This document shows positions 32,043 through 43,950 of a DNA stretch of 64,000 nt, one piece after another. This stretch comes from Rugalucina vietnamica (lineage: Eukaryota; Mollusca; Bivalvia; Lucinida; Lucinidae): assembly GCA_964017185.1 (NCBI GenBank), contig OZ024869.1, positions 61,096,761 through 61,160,760 of the forward strand, read 5' to 3'. A program made the translations under genes and the position numbers. Position 1 is the stretch's first letter. Each line of letters opens with the position of its first letter. The notes beneath the pieces are model-generated. The model had not been told where the DNA came from and did no database searches. It saw nothing but the letters and a program-made list of their open reading frames with translations.

Positions 32043-34667
32043 TAATGTCGTTTGTCCATTCGTATGCCATCTAAATGTGAGTAATAACGTTTTGATTGTT
32101 AAATTACTTCCTTTACATTCGATAACCTTGCTACGAATCTTCGTTTAAAACTAATTTAATGTCGTTTCATGTAAATGTGAGAAATAGCGCAGTGTGAAAT
32201 GCAAAAATGTTTTCCGGGGAAGATTTGGTGATACACGTACCTAGTTTGTAGTTAATAGTCTACATTTTTAAAAGCAAACAAATAAATAAATAATATATTT
32301 TCGATTTTTAGATGGTTTTAAGTTAACATGTCTGTGTAATTGTAAGAATCTGACTTGTTTAGTTTTGTAGGGGTATTGATTTGGATAAGATTGGATGGCA
32401 TATTGTGCGGGTGTTTGGTATGGCAATCGTTTTGGCTATTTAAAGCCGATGACGCCTTCATATAACAGTGAAAATTTGACTGGAAATTCTCGCTGTTTTA
32501 AATAGTATTCAAAAGTGCATAAGAGTGCTTCAGAATATGGAATCAAATTAATCTTTTAATATCATAATGTTTTATAAAACTTTGAATATGTGAGATTCGG
32601 ACTGGGGCTGGAGATAGTTGCAATTTCTGCTCGGATTCGGTTTACACAAAGACGAGTTGTAAATAGTTATGCTTTAAGTCTGTGCAATGTGGTTTGTTTC
32701 GACACAAATAAAATCTTAAGTTTATATATATTATTATATTTATATGATGAATTTTGTATAAAATCAAAACGAGATCTCTGGGGGGGGGACCATTTTCGAC
32801 TAGTGCGTCACAAGTTGATAGTTCTTTTAGATAATTCCATGAAAAAGTTGAAAATAATGAAAATCGAACCATCTCAGTTTTATGGTTTACTGGTATGATA
32901 TAGAATATATTGGTTCAGAGAATAGATTAGTTTTCCGATATTTACGGTTCCGTGAAAAAATTGTCGTCTTATTATCATGCATTTTTGCTTTAAAGTCACA
33001 GTATATTTTCAATCAATTTTATATGTGAAAAAAATTTTTTTGGGTCATAAGTTTTGTGCTAAAATGGTGCCTAAACATGGGGATTAAAATTCTCATTTAC
33101 GCGCCTTAATTTGGGCTTAAATTAAGGGAAATACCTTAATTTTGCTTCATTTACATTTTTCGATTCTACCTCAAATATTATAAAGAGTTCTAGGCGTGAC
33201 TTAAGGCGGGGTACCGTAGTAGGCTTGCGCACTCACATAGTCTCGCGTCATCAATAAAATGTAAACAACATATAGCCATGAGCGGTTCGTCAATGCCTGA
33301 ATGCGGAAGCAAAAAATATTAAAATCCAGTGATTCTCCAATGGAATATGGAGGAGATGGGGAGCGGGGAATAGGAGGAATGTTATGCAGGTCCCATGACG
33401 AGGCGACTTCAAAACTTCTAGACGTTTGGTAAGGCTACAGTGTCAGTTCTGTTTTTCAAACATAAAACTAAATAATAACACTCATGTATATTTTGCATTT
33501 CGCTTTACGCATTCTGCTTAAGGAGCCACTGAGATGCCACATGGATGGGCGTAGCCTATATATAAATCTGTAGAATATCACCTTGTCCACCTCCAATTTA
33601 GATATTGTATAACAGTTGAAAGTGGTATAGAGACACGATTTTATTATATGGTCTTTTTTATATGTTCATGTACTGTAGATCTATTTCATTTGAGGTTCGA
33701 TACGGGTATTGACTACACATGACAAGTATTCGCTTCTCAAAGGGAAATAACAGTGTCGAGCTGCACATTTCGATAATCACAGATCATCAACACTTTTCAA
33801 TGCATATAACCAGTAACAATAATGCATTCATGTTATACATACCAGGTCATATTGCATGATTGTATCGTTTTAGGCATTGTTAGTGAAAGCCAGACACAGA
33901 TTCTGCCAAGACCTATTGAGAGGGCTGAGGTAAAATTTTCATTGAGTGATACATTTTCATTTATTTTCACTATGGTTTCCAATCGTTTCGTACGCGAATG
34001 TTTTGTTGTTGTTGTTTTTTCGAACCTATGTCATTTTGAAAACCACTTCAGTCTATTCGTACACATTTTGTTGTATATTTCGTACCTAATTAAAACCACC
34101 CCCCATCAAGGTAATTTCGTAACCACTTTCATCATTTCCGCCCTAGCTATCTGGGTACTAGATGGTCGGTTCATAACTAATTTTGTCATTTTAAACCTAA
34201 GTGGTTCGATGAAATTTACTGGTCAACAATTTTTCAGTCATGTTGGGGCGACGCCAGCGGTTGCTAGGTTTCTGTGTGTCAACCAATATTATGCGAAGTT
34301 TAAAAGTGCCTTGTTGAAGAACACTGCACGGTGGAAGTAGTTTTCGTAGTTATCTTGCTGCAGACTTGTCCTCTACCACTAATTTTGCTCGTTTGCACAA
34401 GATTACCTCATTAAACTTATAGTTGTATTATATATTATTCTTTTAGGCAAAGAAGTACGGTGCTAACTTACATAGTAGAAGACGGTTTAATGCTCGATGC
34501 TTAAGCCATGTTCTAACTGTCCCGGATTATCTACGGTTAACCAGGATGAATCGTGTCGGACCGGGATAGAACCATAGCGCCACCATGGACATGCGTGGCA
34601 AGCCGGAAAACATTCCGGTGCAGAACTGGGCGACACCGGGACAAAGCGTTCGAGCATGATAAACCGG
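32043..34667. other. Unassigned sequence with weak tandem repetition
   Basis: No gene recognised. 33960-34210 is a degenerate ~50-bp tandem repeat built from words like TTTCGTACCTA, TGTCATTTTGAAA and ACCACTTC. It creates the 172-codon plus frame at 33822-34340, which I do not treat as a gene. The G9 run near 32781 and AT-rich blocks have no assigned role. Confidence 0.5.
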
Positions 34668-34860
34668 GGAGCGCAGTGGCGTTCTGATAGAGCATCGCAC
34701 TCCGTGTGGAGAGGTCCTTTTGTTCGATCCCCACTGGTGGCATAGTGCTGTGTCCTTGAGTAAGACACATTAACATTCCAGAGTGCTGATTGAAACCCCA
34801 GAAGCAATGACTCCGTCCCGACATTCCTTAGAACGTAAGGGACATTTAAAAAGTAAAAAC
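34668..34860 (+). mobile_element. tRNA-derived SINE (family B)
   Basis: Head with box A-like GCAGTGGCGTTCTGATAG and box B-like TTGTTCGATCCCCACTGG, central part CCTTGAGTAAGACACATTAA, then GACTCCGTCCCGAC and an A-rich end. Closely related to 40268-40475. Confidence 0.85.
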
Positions 34861-34994
34861 GTAAAAATGCAGAGGAACTAAAACAATTAAATTCCAAATA
34901 GGAAACGCTAATAGCGATATGCTGAAACCCAGGGATCGAAAGACCAAATGATGAAAGAGTATGGACAATAGATATACAGCCATATGCATTCAGT

Positions 34995-35105
34995 TGATTT
35001 GATTATTTGGTTTTTACGTCCCAGTCAACAGCTATGGTCGCACGAGGACGGGATCTTGGTTTAATGTCTCGCCCGAAGATCTAGAGAAGCTCGGGGTGGA
35101 ACACA
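34995..35105 (-). mobile_element. SINE fragment, minus strand
   Basis: The reverse complement contains CCCGAGCTTCTCTAGATC, then GATCCCGTCCTCGTGCG and GTTGACTGGGACGTAAAAAC. The 3' part is shared with the SINEs in this window. The 5' tRNA head is degraded. Confidence 0.55.
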
Positions 35106-35404
35106 TGGCCATGTTTTGCCTGACAGAACTACACCACAGATGCTTTAAAGGTCAATCTATGATACACGAATAATATGATTTGATATGTTTTTAAATGTTA
35201 TGAATCCATTATATCCTAGTAAATATGGCCCGACGAGTCATAATGCTACTGACAGGTATCAGTGACCTGCGCATGTCAATTTCGATACTCGGTCTGTCAT
35301 TGTCGAGCTACTTGTATCAGTTGCTTATAAAATTAGTAAAATGCAGTTTGATGACACAAGAGCAACACTCAAACAGCTATATATCCATTTCTAGGTGATG
35401 TATT

Positions 35405-35885
35405 ACTTAAACCGTTGTCATACTATTGCGTATCGACTCACGTATCTACGGCGTATCAATATACGAAAGGTCCGTCACGCGTACGTCTTACATACGTGAG
35501 CATACGTAGCTCATACTCCACGATACGTAGCTCATACGCCGAGGTGCTACGTTTTTTATGTGTGCACTTAAATGTCACATATTCACGTATCAGCGGCGTA
35601 TCGCTCGCATATCTATGAAAATTGCGATACGCCGAGGTCTGAGACGTATTTTGTTCAAGCGACGTATGTACCACGTACGTGTGACGTACCTGCTACGTTC
35701 CTGTGACGTATCAGTGACGTATCTGTATTAGTATGGAATTTCTCTTTCGTATGTACAGCGTATCAAGGTGTATGTGCTACGTACGTGTGACGTATGTGTG
35801 GCGCATGAAGCGTACGCGTGACGTATCTACGACGTATGTACTAGTCTACGTTCCATTCTTATCTGCGGCGTATCTGTTCTGTACC
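35405..35885. repeat. TACG/CGTA-word domain, left block
   Basis: The sequence is a chain of degenerate words (CGTATC, TACGGCG, ACGTACG, GAGTATGAG) with CpG every ~6-10 bp, unlike the AT-rich surroundings. 35412-35590 resembles the reverse complement of 37080-37235, and 35568-35705 that of 37825-37980, so it shares pieces with the foldback to its right. Open frames here are by-products of the repeated words. Confidence 0.75.
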
Positions 35886-35889
35886 AATT

Positions 35890-36560
35890 GTTTTTTATCG
35901 CACCTGTTTATAGCAGGGTGCAATATAGGAGTCCAAATTTCCGTCCGTCCGTCAACATTTACGTCAAAATTTGGTTTTCTCTACATCAGTGATAGCTGCG
36001 AGTATGAAACCTTGCATAGTCATTGTCCTTGATATACGCTTCAAGCACGCACCTTGGCCCGGTGCCCTTGCCCTATATTTCACAGTCCGTTGACTTTGTT
36101 ATTTTTTTTAGGTCGAAGTTTGGTTTTTACGTTGAAGTTTGTTTTTTTCTGCATCAGTGATAGCTGCGAGTTTGAAACCTTGCATAGTAATTGTCCATGA
36201 CATACCCTCCTTGACATGCCCTTGACCTTTATTTCATGGGCCACTGACTTTGTTGATTTTACGTCGGAATTTGGTTTTCTCTGCATCAGTGATTGCTGCT
36301 ATTGTGAAACCGTGTATATTTTTAAACTGTCCTTGACGTACCCTTCAATCACGCACCTTGACTCGGTGCCCTTGACCTATATTTTACGGTCCATTGACTT
36401 TGTTAATTTTTACGTCAAAGTTTGGTTTTCTGTGCACCTAAGGTAGCTGCGAATGTGAAACCTTGCATAGTAATTGACGTCATTGACGTACCCTTTCAGA
36501 ACACACCTTGACCTGGTGCGTGGCCTCGACCTATATTTCTAGTTTTTAGTTATTTTGCCC
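35890..36560. repeat. Tandem repeat, about four degenerate ~150-bp units
   Basis: The block TTTGGTTTTCTCTACATCAG with TAGCTGCGA and GAAACCTTGCATAG recurs near 35970, 36140, 36270 and 36420. Each is followed by a CCTTGACC/GGTGCCCTTGAC segment and by TTGACTTTGTTA. The outer edges carry opposed copies of a GCACCTG/CAGGTGC word. No coding content. Confidence 0.8.
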
Positions 36561-36580
36561 GATGCAGGTGCGATATCGGA

Positions 36581-37768
36581 GCGGGGGACATCTCCAAGCT
36601 CCCCATCCTGGTCGTAGGATGTCATGAATAAAGACAGAGGCTACACCAAGCGTAACCCTGAAATAACCCTGCTCGCCACCCCGGCCCGTGAGAAACATCT
36701 GATACTCTCTTGGAATGCCACAAAATATTCCTAATACTCTTAATACGTCACACATACTCCGCAGCAGCGAAACGTACGTAGCACATACGTAGCACATACG
36801 CCATTGATACGCGAGATACGCCACACGTACGTCGCTGATACGCCGTAGATACGAAAGGAGAGTCGAGGATACGTCACACGTACGCAGCAGATACGAAAGG
36901 TACGCTGTACATACGTCACGGTTACGCGGCATGTTAACCGCGACGTACGTGTGGCGTATCAGGAGTATGAGCTACGTATCTACGGCGTACCTGCCACGTT
37001 GCTTTCGTATGTATTACGTATGTGTGACGTATGTACGGCGTATCGGACCTGCCACGTACGTGCTACGAATTTTTAAGTGCACACATGAAAAAACGTAGCA
37101 CCTCGGCGTATGAGGAGTATGAGCTACGTATCGAGGAGTATGAGCTACGTATGCTCACGTATGTACGACGTACGCGTGACGTACCTTTCGTATCTTGATA
37201 CGCCGTAGATACGTGAGTCGATACGCGATAGTTTGACAGCACTATAAAAATTCGTAGCCGCAGACGCACGTGGCAAGTCCGATACGCCGTACATACGTTA
37301 CACATACGTGGTACATACGTGGTACATACGAAAGCAACTTGGCAGATACGTCGTAGATACGTAGCTCATACTCATGATACGCCGCCACACGTACGTCGCG
37401 GATAACATGCCACGTAACCGTGGCGTATGTAGAGCGTACCTTTCCTACGTATGACGTATGTGTGACGTATCCGCGACACTCTTTTCGTATCTACGGCGTA
37501 TCAGCGACGTACGTGCGGCGTATCTCGCGTGCTATGTACGTTTCGCTGTTGTGGAGTATGTGTGACGTCTGAGGAGTATTAAGAATATTTTGTGGCGTTC
37601 CAAGAGAATCTTAATTCTTCTATAGATCTATAATTTTTTTTTCGTTTTTCCGAAGTCCTGGATCAGATGTTTCTCACGGTCCGGGGTGCCTTGTAGGGTT
37701 CTTGCAAGGCTACGCTTGGTGTAGCCTCAGTCTTTGTTCATTTCGTGGAGCTTGGAGATATCACCCCC
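36581..37768. mobile_element. Large foldback element made of TACG words
   Basis: The left arm (about 36581-37075) and right arm (about 37240-37768) are imperfect inverted complements over roughly 500 bp. Outer ends are GGGGACATCTCCAAGCTCC and GGAGCTTGGAGATATCACCCC. Further matching blocks include the TACACCAAGCGTA segment and CCACAAAATATTC. The ~165-bp loop is a reversed relative of 35412-35590. The arms differ at many sites, so the hairpin is old or its arms evolved with frequent indels. It is a non-autonomous element of unknown class. Confidence 0.7.
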
Positions 37769-37824
37769 CTTGTGTTTTGTTTTCTTCGGTGTTAATCTAG
37801 ATTATCCAGATTTCTCCTGTGGCA

Positions 37825-38165
37825 TCTCGCCACGGGAACGTAGCAGGAACGTCACACGTACGTGGAACATACGAGCACGTACGTCGCTTGAACAAACTGA
37901 TACGGCTCAGGCCTCGGCGTATCGACATTATCATAGATACGCGAGCGATACGCCGCAGATACGTGAATATGTGACAAAGCTATTAATCGTTACTTTTACG
38001 TGGCGTATTAAGAGTACCTGCTGCGTTGCATTCTTATACATGACATTGACGTATGCACGGCGTATCGGTACTGCTGCGTTATGGTACGTACTCGTAAAAA
38101 TTGTAGCACCTCAGTCTGCCAGTTGTACGAGTTGTGTAGCGAAGAATGCGAGCTACGTATACTCT
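37825..38165. repeat. TACG/CGTA-word domain, right block
   Basis: 37825-37980 is similar to the reverse complement of 35568-35705 (shared GAACGTAGCAGGAACGTCAC and CTCGGCGTATCGA type words). The remainder keeps the CGTA word bias and fades out near 38165. Confidence 0.65.
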
Positions 38166-40267
38166 TTAACTTAGGCGGTTAGCCGGTTTACATGCTTAAT
38201 TCCGGTTTTCCCGGGTCGACCTGGCTCATACTCCATAGGCCACTTAATTCTCGTTTTCAGTAATCCGGGCATTGAGAATTTTTGCGGTTTACGTACATGT
38301 AAGTTTTCTCTCATTTCATTGCAACGCCCCCCATATGAAGGCTGACCACAAAACACAACATTACTTTAGGGAGGAAATATTACGCTGTGGCCATGATGTT
38401 GGTATAAAAATGAATGGGCCAACGTTCGGGTAATGCATTACAGAGAATGCAGAATTGCTACAGAATGCGGTTCTTGAACGGTCTTTTCATGATTAGGGCA
38501 GTCTGCGCTGTTATCTTTCTTAATTTCCCCCTATGTAGCCTCTCCGTAAATAAAATCGATTATGTATGACAAAATACCACTTTGTTTAGGGCACACACTA
38601 TTGCCTTTCAGTGATGGGGCAAGTAGTCATAAACAAGATTTGTCAATGCACACGATCATAATTTCAAATATTTTTATTTTACAGTAAATCGTAAGTATAT
38701 ATTACACAACTCCATAATTATGTTTGGTCGTAAATACAGTTTAGCACGTGTTTCTATTTACTTCCGGAATTCCAGAACTTTGCGCATTGAATTCGAGTGT
38801 GAAGGCGGGCAAAAGTATATATTTATCACTGTCACTCATTTAAGTCAAATTTTAATTAGTCTTTAATTGGTTTATCTGTAATGCTTTATGGAAGTTTTCG
38901 ACAGATCCTTGTTCGGCAAACGAAGCACTAGAACATATAAAAAATTATCAAAATTGAAAAAATTAATCGAAAATTTACAGACACTTTAACTGTGTTATTT
39001 TCTAGGCGGAATAATTCATAAAATATTAATTAATTGATAAGAAATTGTAATATCAGTGAATTGATAAACAATGTTTAGGAAAATATTAATAAATAGTCCA
39101 TTTGGTTTCAGGAAAAAGGCTCAATATGGGGTTCATGAAATTGCCAAAATTCTAAGCTCCTCTGGAAATTGTTTGGAATTTGCTTTATTAGCATGTTGTT
39201 TTGCCAGATGGTTCCACGTATGTGTTTGAGAATTTTTCTTCTTCTCGTTGATGTTATGTTTATCGGTGTTTTGATTATTTATTTGGATTTTATTAGCTTT
39301 GCATTGTTCTGTCTGTTTTCATATTCAATTTGTTTTCCCTATATGGGGCCTCTATTTGCCTCCACAGCTAAACTCAGCCTAAAGGACCTGTCGGCCATTA
39401 ATTTTACTTACTTGAATCAATTGGAAATATTTTGTTTTTGTTTTATTAGTTAGTGGATATCAGTTTTGTCATATCAGAGGTTGGAGAGAAGGATTTATTT
39501 GCTTAATTTTTCTAACAATAGTTGTTATTAATGATTTTTATTTTGCAACAGGTGTCTATTGACTGTGACTGTACAAGCTGACCTACTTTCAGTTGAATAA
39601 CTTGACCAAGGAAATTCCACTGGTAAAGTCCAGTTTTGAATAGCATAGGACTTACATGTTTGCCAGATGTTGAATATCTTGCTATATTTAATATTTAGTT
39701 TTTCTTTGTTAAACCTACCGGTATTCGAAGTTGGTACCGTAGAGTATCAAATCCACTGTGATGGATCCATGTTTACGAAGAAAGAAATGACTCAAGGTTT
39801 GTATCACTCTTTCTATTTGATTGTCAATCTAGAGACTGTTGAATACTTGGAAATAGAATTGCGGGGCATTTCATGAATTTCACTACAGTAGGTAGTATTT
39901 ACCAAATGTTACTGTAATGCTTTTGGAATGCAAGAAGTATACAAGTATAAGCTTTTCAAAAAGGCAGTGTCTACCCATCCAGTCCCGGACCTTAAATTTA
40001 GACCAGGAATCTAGCCGTCTGGGTCTGGACGCTTGCTGTCTGGTAGTCTTGGAGATTCTAACCAACAGGACCCCATTGGAAATAATCGACACGCATACTG
40101 TGTATTATATAACCATTTGTTTTATAAAAAAAAATCTGTCTGTTTTTCATCTTTCACACTCTTGGGCACTGTTCTGTTGGCGGCACCAGGCTTGATGACC
40201 TCCAGAGAAGTTGGGTGCAGGTGAAGAAGCTACCTATCTTCTGAGTCCATCAATTTCTGATCTATAG
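38166..40267. other. Unassigned AT-rich sequence
   Basis: No gene, RNA or repeat recognised. The short open frames at 39169-39453 and 39667-39876 have no recognisable domain. Confidence 0.5.
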
Positions 40268-40475
40268 GTAGTGCGGTGGCGTAGTGGTAGAGTGTCGGAC
40301 TCCGAATCGAGAGGTCCTGAGTTCGATCCCCACAGGCGTCACCGTGTTTTGTCCTTGAGCAAGACACATTAACTCCCTACAGTACTGGTTAAACCCAGGA
40401 AGAGTTGGCTCCGTCCCGACTTGACTGAAAAATTGTTGACTGGGACGTTAAGCCTCAATACAAAAAACAAAATTT
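40268..40475 (+). mobile_element. tRNA-derived SINE (family B), best-preserved copy
   Basis: Box A TGGCGTAGTGG and box B GAGTTCGATCCCC lie in a ~75-nt tRNA-like head. They are followed by the family body (TTGTCCTTGAGCAAGACAC, TACAGTACTGGTTAAACCC, GGCTCCGTCCCGACTTGAC) and the tail GTTGACTGGGACGTTAAGCC with an A-rich end. Pol III-transcribed retroposon, mobilised in trans by a LINE that I cannot identify. Confidence 0.88.
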
Positions 40476-40675
40476 CTGATCATCACCTCAGGTGTGGGGT
40501 GGTTGGCTAAATTTAGAATTTAGTTTTGGGAAAAATAGTTTTGGGGTGGACCATTTAAACTATTAACACTAAAACGACTGCCTCGATATGGGCCTATATT
40601 TTAAATATTCCTGAAATGGTCTTGGATGAGACTACTCGAGAAGAGATACTATTCCAAACCTGAATAGTTCTGGGC

Positions 40676-40990
40676 AGGGATTTTCCTATCTTTTCAAAAC
40701 AGGGACCCGGGACCAATGATTTTGGGAAAAATAATATGTGTATCAGTCAAATTGGGAAAATGGATACAAAACAGAACAGGGGATAATATGCATATTTGGT
40801 GTTAATTTGAGGATATTTCTCAAAAAAAAAAATATTTTGAGGGTATGATCTACCTATCCACAACAAATGAACAAAGATTTATTTATTATTTTGGGATTTT
40901 TTACCTGAAAATTGGGAAATTTTACACATTTTTTCAATTGGGAAAGGGGCCCGTAATGGGCCCCAAAATCAGCCCAGGAAAATCCCTGCT
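40676..40990. mobile_element. Possible small hAT-like MITE
   Basis: CAGGGATTTTCCT on the left is the exact complement of AGGAAAATCCCTG on the right. CAGGG ends are common in hAT transposons. The body is noncoding, with GGGAAAAT-type words. A convincing 8-bp target duplication is not visible, so this is tentative. Confidence 0.45.
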
Positions 40991-41122
40991 GGGGAAAAAT
41001 GAATTTTTCAGGGCATCACTATCAGGTCTGATGCAAGTCAGGATTGAGGTACTATACCTCGATTGTAACCTTCATTGAGTTTTGAAATACGCATAGACAT
41101 GTGCAAAATTTCGAAGAATGAA

Positions 41123-41525
41123 GCATTAGGCGTAAACAAAAAATAGCTTTGTTTCTGCTAACCCGACCGACTCTGAGTTTCTGCGCCGACCCTGCAGTTT
41201 TTATTGCCAATAGAAATAAAATAAAATATTTTCATGCAGACCGACCCTCAACATTTGAAATGGAAAACAGACAATGATTTAAAAACTGCTATAATTTCAA
41301 CAATACTAGGTCAACTCGCATTCAGTTTCCTACATGTACTGGTTTTAAACTTCATCACATGTTTGTTTCGAGTACTTATGATTAATTTTAGCACGTTTCT
41401 ACCTTTTTACCCATTTTCAAGAAAGAAAAAAATACACAAAAAATAAAAAGATTTTCCGACCTACCGACTCTACCCTGTCTTCGGCATGTTAGCGGAAACA
41501 ATGCTATTTTTATTTTACGCCTTAC
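41123..41525. mobile_element. MITE-like element with ~40-bp inverted ends
   Basis: The left end (AGGCGTAAACAAAAAATAGC ... TTTCTGCTAAC) and right end (GTTAGCGGAAACAATGC ... TATTTTACGCCT) are imperfect complements. The ~320-bp interior contains repeated CCGACC words and no ORF of note. Confidence 0.6.
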
Positions 41526-42600
41526 GTTGAAAATTGCAAAATTGTGCTTTGATAAACCTTTTAACCTTGGTCGTTTACTTATTTTTGATACAACTGTTTT
41601 GAAAATTAATCCAGTGATGTAGATAATTATTTTTCAAAATAAATGCACACTGCGTACCGACAATACAACTGTATACACGTTTTCTGAGGATTCTTATTCT
41701 AACCACTCATTTAGAATCAATTAAACTTATAGATACATGTATGTGTACACATATGGATAAGACAATTTCTTCAAGTAATGAAAACTCAAGTAAATTGGCT
41801 ACCAATCCTGTAATAACATGTTATTCTAATATTTAGGCATGTTAAACCATACTTTTGTCCCCAGCATAGATAATAAGAGAGAAAAAAATAGGAAAACATG
41901 ATAAACTGGGCTGGCTGTAGAACATGGAATACATCAAGTTTAAATTAAAAACAATGACCGGAAATCGATGCAAAATGCCTATTCAATAAACAAAAGTGAC
42001 ACACTAAACTTCGTGAATAAATCTTTGGTAAACGGTTTGTCTGGCCAAGGAACTGAACGGAGAGCGCGTGAAGATACATTCTATATTGCATGATATGTTA
42101 ATATGGAACGAGCAAAAGCTACATTAATAACTACTTTTCCATTGTTGACAGAGCAGCCAGACAAACCTAGTTGAAAAATTGTCATTTTGTGACAATTTTA
42201 TAGATATTTTTTTTTATCTGAGTACGCATAAAACCGAAAAATGTTTGCGTACCGCTGATTTTTACTGCGTACATGGTATGCACAGGTCCGAATTTTCTAT
42301 GCGTACAGAGCGAAAAATCGAGCACACATACGCAGTACGCATCGTTATCTATTTTGCTGTAATCTGAGAATATTTTTTACAAAACATGTTTTTACCTAAT
42401 GTTACCATTGATTTCTGCTTTAAGCCCCCCCCCCCTAAAAAAATGTTTCCGTAGAATATCACAGTTAGCGTACCGTCGATTATACGATCAATACATACGC
42501 ATGTGCAGTACTGATAAAATGGCGGCCTTCTGTGGCAGTGGCCAACAAATTCTCGCACTTCGCATAAAAAAAAAGCTAGCACGGCAGTGAAAAAAAACTA
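41526..42600. other. Unassigned AT-rich sequence
   Basis: No gene recognised. An ATGGCGGCC in good start context lies at 42520, but its frame ends after 23 codons at the stop before 42600. Confidence 0.45.
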
Positions 42601-43035
42601 ATGTCATCATTAGATGGTCAATCAACACAAAATGATGTGTTCAAAAAGTTTCACACTTTCAAGGAAAACCCACTTACCATCTCAAAAACAATTGCACAAT
42701 TTCAGTGTAAAATTGATTTAAGCCCCTCCACCGAGTCATTCGAATGTTGGTCGACGAACTTCCAAGTCATTGAGATGGCATGCAATTTAAGCAAAGAAAA
42801 CCAAGTGGAAACAATCAGTAAAATATTGCCATTTGCAGAATTACTATGTACGCTTACAATTGCACAATTGCAGATTCACAATGCAAAGATCAAGTGCTTT
42901 GAAACAGTAATGCATTATCACCTGTACCTTAGCTGTTTGCTGAAGTATCATGTGGACCAAGTGGAAGCTTCATCCAAACCAGAGGACCAATGGTCCTGTA
43001 AACGCTCACCTGAGATCTGCTTCATATACCAATAA
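42601..43035 (+). CDS. Hypothetical 144-codon ORF
   Basis: The ATG at 42601 opens a frame of ordinary protein-like composition (for example FECWSTNFQVIEMACNLS and LCTLTIAQLQIHNAKIKC) that ends at a TAA lying inside an AATAAA. Its helix-forming pattern and lack of low complexity set it apart from the other short frames here, but I recognise no domain. It could be an exon or retrocopy of a host gene, or chance. Confidence 0.3.
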   Translation: MSSLDGQSTQNDVFKKFHTFKENPLTISKTIAQFQCKIDLSPSTESFECWSTNFQVIEMACNLSKENQVETISKILPFAELLCTLTIAQLQIHNAKIKCFETVMHYHLYLSCLLKYHVDQVEASSKPEDQWSCKRSPEICFIYQ

Positions 43036-43085
43036 ACATATTTGAATATTATGGTATTCAACCCCAGTGCAGGGGCAGATGAAGC

Positions 43086-43560
43086 CCTTGGGCCATTTTC
43101 TTTTTTTCAGAATAATCAATATTCTGTCCAATTTCCTGCTGATTTTCCGCTTCAAATAACATTTTTAAAGCAGATGAGCCCCTTTTTTTCAGAATCGTTA
43201 AAATTCAGTCCTACTGCCCATTTCCTGCAAGACTTTTACTTAAGGTCAAGGTCACCACAGGGTCATGATTTATATATACATGATAGTACTTGAGTCATCC
43301 ATACTTCATGCAAAGTTTCGTTGAAATCGGTTCACCGGTTCTGGAGAAGAAGATATTTTAAAGGTTTTTACCATATATGGGCATGGCGGCCATCTTGGTC
43401 ATGTGACCTGGATTACTTATATATACATTGGTTCCCACTTCCTACAGATGCTTCATATAAAATTTGGCTTTCATTGGCCAAGTGGTTTCAGAGAAAAAAA
43501 TCTTCGAAAAGTGTGTATGGACAGCAGACCGGCCAAGGTCAAGAGATGACCTTGACCTAA
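43086..43560. repeat. Short duplicated segments and mollusc-type tandem repeat
   Basis: Two ~110-bp near-repeats lie at 43086-43230 (CCATTTTC/CCCC then TTTTTTTCAGAAT). Then come two units of a ~150-bp repeat with AAGTTTCGTTGAAATCGG / AAATTTGGCTTTCATTGG and GAGAAGAAGAT-type words, flanked by AAGGTCA motifs. Noncoding. Confidence 0.5.
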
Positions 43561-43591
43561 ATTAATCATATACCTTCATCTAATCCATTAG

Positions 43592-43930
43592 TTGTTTGCA
43601 TCTACCACTTTTCAAGGGAGAGCAAAAATACCCACGGATGACCTTATCCCCAAAAATAGGCGTTGTAGGAATCAACACTCCTTGGCATTTCAGATACCTT
43701 CAGCAAGTACAAATGCCTATTTACACAGTTTCTTCCCCCAGACCATTAGAGATTGGAATGAACTCCCTGATTCTCTGATCTCCTCTGCTGAATTGTCAGA
43801 TGATTGTGTGTCTAAATTTACTTCTCTTGTGAGAGCTCGGGACTAATCCCCTCCGGTCAAGCCCCATCCCCCCTGGTGTAGTATTGTCAGTTTGACGTTT
43901 CACCAGTAAACTATTCTGATTCTGATTCAG
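43592..43930 (+). mobile_element. LINE 3' fragment (C-terminal RT ORF end) with TGATTC tail
   Basis: The frame at 43592-43846 contains RNQHSLAFQIPSASTNAYL and TIRDWNELPDSLI, a signature of the C-terminal end of ORF2 in Jockey/CR1-type LINEs. A 3' UTR and a CTGATTCTGATTC tail follow. All upstream RT and endonuclease sequence is missing. Confidence 0.75.
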
Positions 43931-43950
43931 ATCCCAGGCTGCAACAGTTT

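Noticed and set aside
33822..34340. 172-codon ORF as a gene
   Set aside because: It spans a degenerate ~50-bp tandem repeat, has no domain, and shows no splice or promoter context.
35415..38174. Several ORFs in the TACG-word domain
   Set aside because: They encode only word-repeat peptides (for example VRRTYVSIRSSYS) in several frames and on both strands.
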